In this document: positions 54,510 to 62,677 of the stretch, one piece after another
How positions within the stretch are numbered: position 1 is the stretch's first letter
Layout of the letters: each line of letters begins with the position of its first letter
Assembly: GCF_009834515.1 (NCBI RefSeq)
Contig: NZ_CP019426.1
Coordinates: 2,345,501-2,409,500, forward strand
Direction: 5' to 3'
Length of the DNA stretch: 64,000 nucleotides
Source: Pseudomonas sp. R84
GTDB taxonomy: Bacteria > Pseudomonadota > Gammaproteobacteria > Pseudomonadales > Pseudomonadaceae
Translations under genes and position numbers: made by a program
The notes under the pieces: generated by a model
Databases searched by the model: none
Told to the model about the DNA's origin: nothing
The model's input: only the letters and a program-made list of their open reading frames with translations

Positions 54510-55055
54510 ATGCGCGCCCTGAATCTGGATTTTCAACCGCGTCCCCGTTCCGGCCCGTTGGGTTGGAGCCTGCTTGGCGGCGGTGTGTTGTTGGCGGCGC
54601 TGTGCTTCGGCGTGCAACAGCACCTCGACGCGCACACCGAACAGCAACAGGGCCACCTGCAAACCACCCAGCGTCAGCTCAACGGTGACAGCGGCGCCAA
54701 GTCAACCCTGAGCCCGGCGCAAATCCGCGAGCAAGCGGCAAACCTCGCCGAAATGCGCAAGGTCTCGCAGCAACTGCGCCGGCCGTGGGAACGCCTGTTC
54801 GCCATGCTCGAAGCGATGCCGCGCGATGACGTCGCGCTGCTGACCCTGACCCCGGATGCGCGCAAAGGCCAGGTACGGATCAGCGCCGAAGCACGGGATC
54901 TGCAAGCGATGCTCGACTTCCACAAACGGCTGGAAGCCAGCGACGAGCTGTCCGACGTGTCGCTGCTGAGCCATGAAATCGTCGTCAAATCGCCGGAACA
55001 ACCGGTGCAATTCAACCTGTCGGCGACTTGGGAGATTGGCGATGCGAATCCCTAG
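54510..55055 (+). CDS. PilN-like bitopic inner-membrane protein
   Basis: A 181-residue protein with a short cytoplasmic N-terminus (MRALNLDFQPRPR), one membrane segment at about residues 20-38, a coiled coil, and a ferredoxin-like domain at about 100-180. This matches PilN or the C-terminal half of GspL. The start follows the upstream stop by one base. Confidence 0.7.
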   Translation: MRALNLDFQPRPRSGPLGWSLLGGGVLLAALCFGVQQHLDAHTEQQQGHLQTTQRQLNGDSGAKSTLSPAQIREQAANLAEMRKVSQQLRRPWERLFAMLEAMPRDDVALLTLTPDARKGQVRISAEARDLQAMLDFHKRLEASDELSDVSLLSHEIVVKSPEQPVQFNLSATWEIGDANP

Positions 55056-55590
55056 ACTGATCGTCCACGAATACCTGCAAGGCCTTGGCATTCCGGGCCT
55101 CGCCGGACTGGCGCTGCTGCTGGTCGCCGTGGCTTGGGCACTCGGCGGTTTACTGCCGGGCTGGCAATCGTTGCAGCACATCAGCCAACAGACTCAGGAA
55201 GCCACCTCGTATCTGGCCAAGGTTGAAGACGGCAGCATCGCGCCGCCGGTGGTGCCGCAGCGTCAGCTCGACGACTTCCGCAACAAACTGCCGACGCAGC
55301 CGCAAGCCACCGTCGCCATCGACCGCATCTACGCCCTCGCAGCCCAGGAGCACATCACCTTGGCTCGCGGCGAATACGCCCTCGGCGTCGACCCTAAAAC
55401 CCATCTGGCGCGCTATCAGATCCTCCTGCCAGTGCGCGGCAGCTACCCGCAACTGCGCCGCTTTCTGCATGCCTTGCTCGGTCAGTTGCCGGCGGTGGTG
55501 GTGGAAGACCTCGAGTTGCAACGCAAGAAGATTGGCGACACCGACCTCAATGGCCGGATCCGTATGACCCTTTACCTGTCGAGGTCGTGA
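55042..55590 (+). CDS. PilO/GspM-like bitopic inner-membrane protein
   Basis: A 182-residue protein with one membrane segment at about residues 17-40, a coiled-coil stretch and a C-terminal ferredoxin-like domain (YQILLPVRGSYPQLRRFLHALL). This is the layout of PilO and GspM. It overlaps the PilN-like gene by 14 bp, as expected for partners of one complex. Confidence 0.72.
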   Translation: MRIPRLIVHEYLQGLGIPGLAGLALLLVAVAWALGGLLPGWQSLQHISQQTQEATSYLAKVEDGSIAPPVVPQRQLDDFRNKLPTQPQATVAIDRIYALAAQEHITLARGEYALGVDPKTHLARYQILLPVRGSYPQLRRFLHALLGQLPAVVVEDLELQRKKIGDTDLNGRIRMTLYLSRS

Positions 55591-56102
55591 TGAATACCAA
55601 ACGCGTGACAGGTTGGTTGGCGTTCTTCGGCGTAGCGGCCGCGCTGGCGTGGTTGCCGGAATATTTCTCGCCGAGCGAAGACGCCGACTCGAACGAAGTG
55701 GCTGTCGCTACGCCGGGGAAGACCCGAGGCGCGCTGCCGGCCAGCACCGCCAAGGCTAAAGACGCCCCGATCAAGGACCTGAGCCCGGCCGGCGACCTGT
55801 TCGCGGCCAAATCCTGGAAGGCCGCGCCAACCCTGGCCACGGTCACCGAAATGGCCATCAATCCAGCAACAGTGGTGCAAGCCCCGAGCCTGCCACCGGT
55901 GCCGTTTCAGTTCGTCGGCAGGCTGCATGACCGCAGCGACCTGCAAGTGTTTTTGCAGAACGGCGAAAAGATCTACGTCGTGCGCAACGGGGATGTGATC
56001 GACGACACCTGGAAGATCACCGGCATTTCCGATCTGGAACTGAGTCTGGTCTACCTGCCCTTGCATTTGTCGCAGACCCTGTCTGTGGGGAGTACGCAAT
56101 GA
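55590..56102 (+). CDS. PilP/GspC-like periplasmic linker protein
   Basis: A 170-residue protein with an N-terminal membrane anchor (about residues 8-24), a flexible region and a small beta domain at about 100-165 (PFQFVGRLHDRSDLQVFLQ, GDVIDDTWKITGI), as in the HR domain of GspC or PilP. It connects the inner-membrane complex with the secretin. ATG overlaps the preceding stop by one base. It lacks a PDZ domain. Confidence 0.72.
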   Translation: MNTKRVTGWLAFFGVAAALAWLPEYFSPSEDADSNEVAVATPGKTRGALPASTAKAKDAPIKDLSPAGDLFAAKSWKAAPTLATVTEMAINPATVVQAPSLPPVPFQFVGRLHDRSDLQVFLQNGEKIYVVRNGDVIDDTWKITGISDLELSLVYLPLHLSQTLSVGSTQ

Positions 56103-57946
56103 ACCGTTGCCGTTTGCTGATGAGCCTGGGCCTGTGCGCCGGGCTGGCCGCGTGCAGTTCTGCACAAGTGGCGAACAAGGAGGCCGCCGACCTGATTGAA
56201 CAGGGTCAGTACGAGGCGGGTCTGGCCCGAATCGAAGAAGGCCTGCGCGAAAACCCACGGGACACCGAACTGCATCTGTTGCTCAACAGCGGTCGGGCCA
56301 AGGCGATCACGGCGTTGCTGACGACTGGCGACACTGACCGTTCGCGCCGCGACTTTGCTTCGGCACGGGTGGCCTACAACCGCGCGCTGACCATCGAGCC
56401 GAACAACCGCCGCGCTCAGGATGCCCTGAAGCAGATGGATTACCTGCGCAGCATGGACGAAAAACTGGAACTGGCCCGTGGCGACCTGCGTCGCGGCGAC
56501 ATCTACGGCGCTGATCGCCAGGTCAAACAGATCCTCGAACTCGACCCGAACAACGAGGGTGCGCTGGAGCTGCAAGGCAACATTCGTCTGGTGCAGAGCC
56601 GCAACGTGATTGCCTATCCGCAACTGCGCACCAAGCTAGATCGGCCAGTGACTTTGGAATTTCGCGACGCCAACCTCAAGACCATTTTCGAGGTGCTGTC
56701 GCAGGTCGCCGGGCTCAATTTCATTTTCGACAAAGACCTGCGCCCGGACATGAAAGCCACGATCTTCGTGCGTGACGTGCGCATCGAAGATGCGGTGACC
56801 CTGCTGCTGCAACAGAACCAGTTGCACCAGAAAGTGGTGAACGAAAACACCTTGCTGATCTACCCGGACTCGCCGCAGAAAGTGAAGGATTACCAGGAAT
56901 TGGTGATGCGCACCTTCTACTTGACCAGCATCGACGCCAACACCGCGCTGAACATGGTCAAAACCATGCTCAAGACCCGCGACGTGTTCGTTGATGAACG
57001 CCTCAACACCCTGACCATGCGCGACACCGAAGACGCCGTGCGCATGGCCGAAAAACTTCTGCAGTCGCAAGACCAGTCCAACCCGGAAGTGGTGCTCGAA
57101 GTGGAAGTGATGGAAGTCGCCACCCAGCGCATTCTCGACCTCGGCCTGCAATGGCCGAACACCTTCGGCGTGGTCAACAGCGACGGTTCGGCGGTGACCC
57201 TGCTTGATCAACTGAAAGGCATCAACTCCAGCCGGATTTCGATTTCACCGTCACCGCAAGCCAAGATCAACGCCCAGGACAACGACATCAACACCCTGGC
57301 CAGCCCGGTGATTCGCGTCAGCAACCGCGAGCAGGCACGGATCCACATCGGTCAGCGCGTGCCGATCATCAGCGCCACGTCGGTGCCGTCGACGCAAGGC
57401 CCGGTGATCACTGAAAGCGTCACTTACCTCGACGTCGGTCTGAAGCTCGAAGTGCAACCGACCGTGCACCTGAACAACGAAGTGGCGATCAAGATTGCCC
57501 TCGAAGTCAGTAATGCGACGCCGCTGGAGCCGACCCGTCAGGGCACGATCCCGGTGCAGGTCGACACCCGCAACGCACAAACCTCGCTGCGCCTGCATGA
57601 CGGCGAAACGCAGATCCTCGCCGGCCTGATGCGCAACGACCACGGCGCCACCGGCAACAAGATTCCCGGCCTCGGCGACATTCCCGGGATTGGCCGCTTG
57701 TTCGGCAGCAACAAGGACACCGTCGGCAAATCCGAACTGGTGCTGTCGATCACCCCACGGATCGTGCGCAACTTGCCGTACCAGAGCCCGTCGGACATGG
57801 AGTTCTCCACCGGCACTGAAACCAGCATGCACATCCAGGCACCGGATCGTTCGCAGAGTTACGTGATGCCATCGCCTGCCGCGCAGCCGCGTGCAGTCGG
57901 TGAATCGGCCGTGGCCACCACCCGCGTCACTGTCGAGAAGCCTTGA
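56099..57946 (+). CDS. gspD: Secretin GspD-like, lipoprotein with TPR-like N-terminus
   Basis: A 615-residue outer-membrane pore protein. A lipoprotein signal (LAAC, Cys19) is followed by a TPR-like helical region at about residues 25-170, an N0/STN-type domain at 180-260 (VTLEFRDANLKTIFEVLSQVAG), N-domains and the secretin core from about 340 (VPIISATSVPS, VTYLDVGLKLEVQPTVH and GLGDIPGIGRLFG). The acylated N-terminus may replace a separate pilotin. The TPR-like part is unlike classical GspD. It overlaps the PilP/GspC-like gene by four bases. Confidence 0.85.
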   Translation: MNRCRLLMSLGLCAGLAACSSAQVANKEAADLIEQGQYEAGLARIEEGLRENPRDTELHLLLNSGRAKAITALLTTGDTDRSRRDFASARVAYNRALTIEPNNRRAQDALKQMDYLRSMDEKLELARGDLRRGDIYGADRQVKQILELDPNNEGALELQGNIRLVQSRNVIAYPQLRTKLDRPVTLEFRDANLKTIFEVLSQVAGLNFIFDKDLRPDMKATIFVRDVRIEDAVTLLLQQNQLHQKVVNENTLLIYPDSPQKVKDYQELVMRTFYLTSIDANTALNMVKTMLKTRDVFVDERLNTLTMRDTEDAVRMAEKLLQSQDQSNPEVVLEVEVMEVATQRILDLGLQWPNTFGVVNSDGSAVTLLDQLKGINSSRISISPSPQAKINAQDNDINTLASPVIRVSNREQARIHIGQRVPIISATSVPSTQGPVITESVTYLDVGLKLEVQPTVHLNNEVAIKIALEVSNATPLEPTRQGTIPVQVDTRNAQTSLRLHDGETQILAGLMRNDHGATGNKIPGLGDIPGIGRLFGSNKDTVGKSELVLSITPRIVRNLPYQSPSDMEFSTGTETSMHIQAPDRSQSYVMPSPAAQPRAVGESAVATTRVTVEKP

Positions 57947-57948
57947 TC

Positions 57949-58422
57949 ATGAACGCCTCCCAACGCGGTTTCAGCCTAATCGAAGTCGTGGTGACGCTGG
58001 CCCTGATCGGCCTGTTGGCGAGCATGGCCGCGCCGCTGACCGAGACTTTGGTGCGGCGTGGCAAGGAGCAGGAATTGCGCAACGCGCTGTACCAGATTCG
58101 CGATGGCATCGACGCCTACAAGCGTGCCTTCGATGCCGGGTACATCGAGAAGTCGCTGAACAGCAGCGGCTACCCGCCGAACCTGCAAGTACTGGTCGAA
58201 GGCGTGCGCGATGTGCGCAGTGCCAAAGGCGCCAAGTTCTACTTTTTACGCCGCATCCCGCGCGATCCGCTGGTGCCGGCCAAACGTGATGACGAAGGGG
58301 GTTGGGGCGTGCGCGCCTACAACAGTTCGGCTCAGAACCCGCGCGATGGCGAGGACGTGTTCGACGTCTACTCCCACGCCCGCGGCAAGGGCCTCAACGG
58401 CATCGCCTACCGCGAGTGGTGA
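57949..58422 (+). CDS. Type II secretion pseudopilin
   Basis: A 157-residue pseudopilin with cleavage site RG/FSLIEVVVTL (Glu5 present) and a C-terminal domain with conserved IPRDPL and GWGVRAYNSS. It is GspG/GspH-like in size and lies 2 bp after the secretin gene. A separate GspG is at 38085-38513. Confidence 0.82.
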   Translation: MNASQRGFSLIEVVVTLALIGLLASMAAPLTETLVRRGKEQELRNALYQIRDGIDAYKRAFDAGYIEKSLNSSGYPPNLQVLVEGVRDVRSAKGAKFYFLRRIPRDPLVPAKRDDEGGWGVRAYNSSAQNPRDGEDVFDVYSHARGKGLNGIAYREW

Positions 58423-58427
58423 ACCTC

Positions 58428-58802
58428 ATGCGCCGGGAAAAAGGTTTTACCTTGCTGGAGTTGATGGTGGTGATGACGATCATCGCCACGCTGATGACCA
58501 TCGCGCTGCCGCGCTACTTCAATAGCCTCGAAGCGTCGAAGGAAACCACGTTGCGCCAAAGTCTGTCGGCGATGCGCGAGGCGCTGGATCACTTCTACGG
58601 TGACACCGGGCGCTATCCGGATTCCATCGAGCAACTGATCGAACAGCGTTACCTGCGCAACGCGCCACTCGATCCGATCACCGAACGTAAAGATCAGTGG
58701 GTGCTGATCGCGCCACCGGATGGCGTTGCCGGTGGCGTGGCCGACATCAAAAGCGGTGCTTCCGGGAGGGCGCGTGATGGCAGCCAATTTTCCGAGTGGT
58801 AA
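58428..58802 (+). CDS. Type II secretion pseudopilin
   Basis: A 124-residue pseudopilin with cleavage site KG/FTLLELMVVM (Glu5 present) and a compact C-terminal domain (FYGDTGRYPDSIEQLIEQRYLRNAPLDP), as in short GspG/GspI-type subunits. It lies 5 bp after the previous pseudopilin gene and overlaps the next by 26 bp. Confidence 0.8.
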   Translation: MRREKGFTLLELMVVMTIIATLMTIALPRYFNSLEASKETTLRQSLSAMREALDHFYGDTGRYPDSIEQLIEQRYLRNAPLDPITERKDQWVLIAPPDGVAGGVADIKSGASGRARDGSQFSEW

Positions 58803-59316
58803 CCGCGCGCAGCAGGGTGGCTTCACCTATCTCGGCGTGCTGTTCCTGATTGTGGTGATGGGCATGGGCCTGGCCAGTGCCGGTGAGTTGTGGTCGACCG
58901 CTTCGCGCCGTGACCGTGAACGCCAGTTGCTCTGGGTCGGCACTCAGTACGCCCAGGCGTTGCGCAGCTACTACCGCAGTTCACCGGGGTTGGCGCAGTA
59001 CCCGAAAGAACTGGCGGATCTGCTTGAAGATCAGCGCTTTCCCGAGGCCAAGCATCACCTGCGTCAGCTCTATCCGGACCCGATCGGCCAAGGTGAATGG
59101 GCGCTGCAACGCGGTTTCGATGGACGCATTACCGGTCTCAACAGCCCTTCGGCCGAGCTGCCTTTGAAGCAATCGGGCTTCCCGACGCAGTGGTCGGATT
59201 TCGACGGCATGCAGCGTTATTCGGACTGGCAGTTCGTCGCCGAAAAAGCCTTCCTCGACGGCACCAATGGCCCGGCCAAAGGCCAGTCGAATCTGCCACA
59301 GGCGTTGCAGCCATGA
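58777..59316 (+). CDS. Pseudopilin-like protein lacking Glu5
   Basis: A 179-residue protein with a prepilin-like site GG/FTYLGVLFLIVV. Position 5 is Gly instead of Glu, as in the tip subunit GspK, although GspK is usually much longer. The rest is a helical then mixed region without a clear family. GGGAGGG precedes the ATG. It probably caps or initiates the pseudopilus. Its stop overlaps csgE by four bases. Confidence 0.72.
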   Translation: MAANFPSGNRAQQGGFTYLGVLFLIVVMGMGLASAGELWSTASRRDRERQLLWVGTQYAQALRSYYRSSPGLAQYPKELADLLEDQRFPEAKHHLRQLYPDPIGQGEWALQRGFDGRITGLNSPSAELPLKQSGFPTQWSDFDGMQRYSDWQFVAEKAFLDGTNGPAKGQSNLPQALQP

Positions 59317-59705
59317 CTCGCCAATGGTGGTGCGCGTTGGTCCTCACCGTGGTGGCGGGCTGCGCCCAGGCCGGTGAAGAAGACGAAATGATGGGTTTCA
59401 TCGTCGATGACACGATCTCGCACATCGGACACGACTTTTACTACTCGTTCAGTGAACGCCTGCGCGACACCAGCCGGATGGATTTCAACCTGGTGGTGCG
59501 CGAGCGGCCCGACGCGCGCTGGGGCAGCCTGGTGACCGTGGAATATCAGCAACGCCTGGTTTATCGGCGCTTCCTGCCGCCGAACACCGTGGAACTGAAG
59601 GACGAGGCCTACGCGGCCGCCGACTGGGTTCGACGCCAGGTTGTCCAGCGCAAGCTGGAGGCTCTGTTGCAGGACACCACCGACCTTGAGAAGGACGAAC
59701 TATGA
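59313..59705 (+). CDS. csgE: Curli secretion specificity factor CsgE
   Basis: A 130-residue periplasmic protein with a signal peptide (cleavage near CAQA). Family features are FIVDDTISHIGHDFYYSFSE and VVRERPDARWGSLVTVEY. CsgE caps the CsgG pore and guides curlin subunits into it. Its start overlaps the pseudopilin stop, so secretion and curli genes are translationally linked. csgF overlaps its end. Confidence 0.92.
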   Translation: MTRQWWCALVLTVVAGCAQAGEEDEMMGFIVDDTISHIGHDFYYSFSERLRDTSRMDFNLVVRERPDARWGSLVTVEYQQRLVYRRFLPPNTVELKDEAYAAADWVRRQVVQRKLEALLQDTTDLEKDEL

Positions 59706-60133
59706 ACAGCACAACGTTCTCACGGCGCAGCGGATTCTGGATCTCGGGGTTGTTGATCGGGCTCGCCAGCGCTGCCGCTGTCCAGGCCACTGAACTGGTC
59801 TACACGCCGGTCAACCCGTCGTTCGGCGGCAACCCGCTCAACGGCACCTGGTTACTCAATAACGCGCAGGCGCAAAACGATCACGACGATCCGGACCTGA
59901 AAAGCCGTTCGAGCGTGGCCGGCACCTCGGCGCTGGAGCGCTTCACCAGTCAATTGCAATCGCGGCTGCTAGGGCAGTTGCTGGACAACATCTCCACTGG
60001 CAATACGGGGAGCCTGTCCACCGACTCTTTTATCGTCAACGTCATCGACGACTCCGGGGCACTGAGTATTGAAGTGACCGATCGAGCGACCGGTGAGGTT
60101 TCGGAAATTCAGGTGAACGGCCTCAACCCGTGA
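59702..60133 (+). CDS. csgF: Curli assembly factor CsgF
   Basis: A 143-residue exported protein. The signal peptide ends near AVQA. The mature start TELVYTPVNPSFGGNPLNG is the typical CsgF N-terminus, which inserts into the CsgG channel. The rest ends in TGEVSEIQV. CsgF couples CsgG to surface nucleation of curli. It overlaps csgE by four bases. Confidence 0.93.
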   Translation: MNSTTFSRRSGFWISGLLIGLASAAAVQATELVYTPVNPSFGGNPLNGTWLLNNAQAQNDHDDPDLKSRSSVAGTSALERFTSQLQSRLLGQLLDNISTGNTGSLSTDSFIVNVIDDSGALSIEVTDRATGEVSEIQVNGLNP

Positions 60134-60161
60134 CGGGCTGACGGTTCCGGGGAGAACGGAC

Positions 60162-61022
60162 ATGAAAAAGATCATCGCGTTAGGGCTGCTGTTGGCGACA
60201 TTACAAGGGTGCAGTCTGCGTGAGCCGATGTCGGCCGAGCAGGACACCGAAACCCCGACCCTGACTCCAAGGGCCTCGACTTATTACGACTTGCTGAAGA
60301 TGCCGCGACCCAAGGGGCGGTTGATGGCGGTGGTGTACGGCTTCCGTGATCAGACCGGGCAGTACAAGCCGACGCCGGCGAGTTCGTTTTCCACCAGTGT
60401 GACTCAGGGCGCGGCGTCGATGTTGATGGACGCGATGCAGGCCAGTGGCTGGTTTGTGGTGTTGGAGCGGGAAGGGCTGCAGAACCTGTTGACTGAACGC
60501 AAGATCATTCGCGCGTCGCAGAAGAAGCCGAATACGCCGGTGAATATTCAGGGTGAGCTGCCACCGTTGCAGGCGGCGAACATGATGCTCGAGGGCGGGA
60601 TCATCGCGTATGACACGAATGTGCGTAGCGGTGGGGAAGGGGCGCGGTATCTGGGGATTGATTTGCAGCGTGAGTATCGGGTGGATCAGGTGACGGTGAA
60701 TTTGCGGGCGGTGGATGTGCGTAGCGGGCAGGTGTTGGCGAATGTGATGACCAGCAAGACGATTTATTCGGTGGCGCGCAGTGCGGGGATTTTCAAGTTT
60801 ATCGAGTTCAAGAAGTTGCTTGAGGCTGAGGTTGGGTATACGACGAATGAGCCGGCGCAGCTTTGTGTTCTGTCGGCGATTGAGGCGGCGGTGGGGCATA
60901 TGGTGGCGCAGGGGATTGAGCGGCGGTTGTGGCAGGTGGCGGGGGACGCTTCTGTGCCGGGGCAGGATGATGTGTTGAATCGGTATTTGAGCCAGAACAA
61001 GATTGATCCGGATGCGGAGTGA
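60162..61022 (+). CDS. csgG: Curli export pore lipoprotein CsgG
   Basis: A 286-residue outer-membrane lipoprotein with lipobox LQGC (Cys17), then FSTSVTQGAASMLMDAMQ and VVLEREGLQNLLTERKIIRASQ, core CsgG motifs. It forms the nonameric channel for curlin subunits. It ends the run of + strand genes starting at 52018. From about 60570 to the stop the third codon base changes from mostly C to mostly G, unlike the upstream genes. Confidence 0.93.
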   Translation: MKKIIALGLLLATLQGCSLREPMSAEQDTETPTLTPRASTYYDLLKMPRPKGRLMAVVYGFRDQTGQYKPTPASSFSTSVTQGAASMLMDAMQASGWFVVLEREGLQNLLTERKIIRASQKKPNTPVNIQGELPPLQAANMMLEGGIIAYDTNVRSGGEGARYLGIDLQREYRVDQVTVNLRAVDVRSGQVLANVMTSKTIYSVARSAGIFKFIEFKKLLEAEVGYTTNEPAQLCVLSAIEAAVGHMVAQGIERRLWQVAGDASVPGQDDVLNRYLSQNKIDPDAE

Positions 61023-61639
61023 GGTTTTTGCTGTTGAGCTTGGCGGCCTGACAGCCGACCAGGCTCTCTCGGTCGAAACCGGTTTAAACCTGTAGGAGTG
61101 AGCCTGCTCGCGATAGCTATTTCTCAGACACAGGAGCTATTGCGGATGTACCCAAATCCTTGTGGGAGCTGGCTTGCCAGCGATGGCGGCCTTACAGCCG
61201 ACCAATCTCTGGCAGATGTACCCAGTTCCAACTGTGGGAGCCAGCCTGCTGGCGATGATTTTCTGGCTGGCTGAGTACATATCCATTCTTGCGGTAACGG
61301 CTGCTTAGGGTTTCGCCCTGACGGCGACTCACTTTTTTTACAAACGCCTAAAAAAAGTAAGCAAAAAAACGCTTGCTCCTACGTGCGGCCCACTCGCTAA
61401 AGCTCGGGGTTCCTTCGCTCCGGAATCGATCCGGGCGCAGCGCCTACGGTTTGCTTCGCTGCACCTCCTCTCGCTGTGTTTGGCTGCGCCAAATGGTCGC
61501 TGCGCTCCCACGCCCGGATCAATCCCTCCACTCAGCCTTCCGACGTCGCCCGTGGATCAAGATCAAGAGCAGGCGAGCTGACACTCGGCCTATTGAGTGG
61601 TGAGGAGCACAGCGTGGTCGGCTTTGGATTTGTGGTGGA
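61023..61639. repeat. Gene-free repeat region with REP-like elements
   Basis: No credible gene. REP-like elements lie at 61091-61114 (GTAGGAGTGAGCCTGCTCGC), 61159-61186 (GTGGGAGCTGGCTTGCCAGC) and 61231-61258 (GTGGGAGCCAGCCTGCTGGC). From about 61310 to 61560 follows a pattern with many short G/C inverted pairs (GCTCGGGGTTCC, GAATCGATCCGG, GCTGCGCTCCCACGCCCGGA), which looks like a further dispersed repeat. Confidence 0.65.
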
Positions 61640-61802
61640 TTCGCCCCTCACCCCAGCCCTCTCCCGAGGGAGAGGCAGCCGATTTGTGGGCTTTTCAAAG
61701 CCTGAGTTCGACTCGGTATTTCACGTCGGCGTACCTCTTCCAAACACCCCGGTCAGTCCCCTCTCCCTCCGGGAGAGGGCTAGGGTGAGGGCTGCGATCT
61801 GA
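61640..61802. repeat. Second copy of the CTCACCC...CTCTCCC intergenic repeat
   Basis: CCCCTCACCCCAGCCCTCTC at 61645-61664 and GAGAGGGCTAGGGTGAGGGC at 61774-61793 form the ends of an imperfect inverted repeat. The middle contains CACGTCGGCGTACCTC, the reverse of the GTACGCCGACCTG motif in the array at 32294-32606. So the two regions are related. Confidence 0.7.
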
Positions 61803-62132
61803 AGTGTGTTTAAAGAAGTGTCTGAATCGGCGGAACCTTCCCACAATGTTTTCAGGTTGTCCGTCGGACGTCCGGTCTCTAGCCTATGTTCGTCGCTGTC
61901 AATTCAGCGACCGGGCGTGGAAACCCGAGTAACTACAGAGCGCACAAGCGCCATTCATAACGTATCCTTGCGCACCTCACTGTGTGCACTTTGTTATGGC
62001 GGCTGTGCGTGGGAGACCTTGTGTCTGCCGGGTTGCCTCTGTCCCGGGTTTCCAACCTGCGTACAGCTGCCACCTATTCGCTTGGAAACCGAATGGGGGG
62101 CCAGCTATAACCGTCATACAGGGTAAATAACC
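61803..62132 (+). promoter_or_regulatory. Leader region of the DUF6124 gene with stem-loops
   Basis: About 330 bp with no convincing gene. It has a hairpin TCGCTG-TCAATT-CAGCGA at 61893-61910 and a C-rich part with GTCCCGGGTTTCC and GCGTACAGCTGCC up to the DUF6124 start. It could be a structured 5' leader. From memory, similar sequence precedes DUF6124 genes in other Pseudomonas; that was not checked. Confidence 0.35.
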
Positions 62133-62504
62133 ATGAAAAAACCAACACCCAACCCCCCAGAACCAGACACCAACACCACATCCCCCTACGCCTCAGTCGA
62201 CTGCAAAAAACTCCACGAAGCCGCCGACCGCGCCCTCGATTTCTACCTCAACCCCACCGCCCACATCATGTCCAGCGCCAACGAGCCGGAACCCATGTAC
62301 CTCGCCAACCCCAGGTACAACACCGAATCCCTGTTGGCCAACGCCAGCGAAACCCTCGGTTCAGCCTGCGAAATGCTCATCAACTTCGCCGCCTCGCTGG
62401 AAACCTCACAGCGCAAGACTGCACTGGGTATCGCACAAGTCGTCATGCTGGGCGAACTGGCGGTGAATCAAGCTCTCGATCACGTCGAGCTGAAGGATGG
62501 CTGA
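62133..62504 (+). CDS. DUF6124-family protein
   Basis: A 123-residue cytosolic protein. A Pro/Asn/Thr-rich start is followed by helices (DCKKLHEAADRALDFYLNP and LLANASETLGSACEMLINFA). This matches a small Pseudomonas-restricted family of unknown function, often in many copies per genome with repeats nearby, as here. Confidence 0.72.
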   Translation: MKKPTPNPPEPDTNTTSPYASVDCKKLHEAADRALDFYLNPTAHIMSSANEPEPMYLANPRYNTESLLANASETLGSACEMLINFAASLETSQRKTALGIAQVVMLGELAVNQALDHVELKDG

Positions 62505-62507
62505 TTG

Positions 62508-62619
62508 ATCGTTCCCACGCGCAGCAAAGGAATGCAGCCCCTGACGCTCTGCGTCAAATTCGCGAGTTGGAACGCGGAGCGTCCCGAGAGGCATTCCCAC
62601 GCAGAGCGTGGGAACGATC
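62508..62619. repeat. Intergenic inverted repeat CGTTCCCACGC
   Basis: GATCGTTCCCACGC at 62508-62521 and GCGTGGGAACGATC at 62606-62619 are the ends of an imperfect inverted repeat of about 110 bp with further pairing inside (GACGCTCTGCGTC, GAACGCGGAGCGTCC). It is a common type of Pseudomonas intergenic repeat. Confidence 0.75.
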
Positions 62620-62657
62620 AAAAAAACCGTACCTCCACGGGAGGCACGGTTTTTTGT
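62620..62657. terminator. Rho-independent terminator after the DUF6124 gene
   Basis: AAAAAACCGTACCTCC pairs with GAGGCACGGTTTTTT with one mismatch. T-runs on both strands make it usable in both directions, so it could also end the toxin-antitoxin transcript. Confidence 0.8.
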
Positions 62658-62677
62658 GTTGAGACGAGGAAGCGATC

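Noticed and set aside
61373..62126. Short open frames 61373-61603 and 61806-62126
   Set aside because: They lie in repeat and leader sequence, have unusual Cys/Arg/Ser-rich composition and no ribosome sites.
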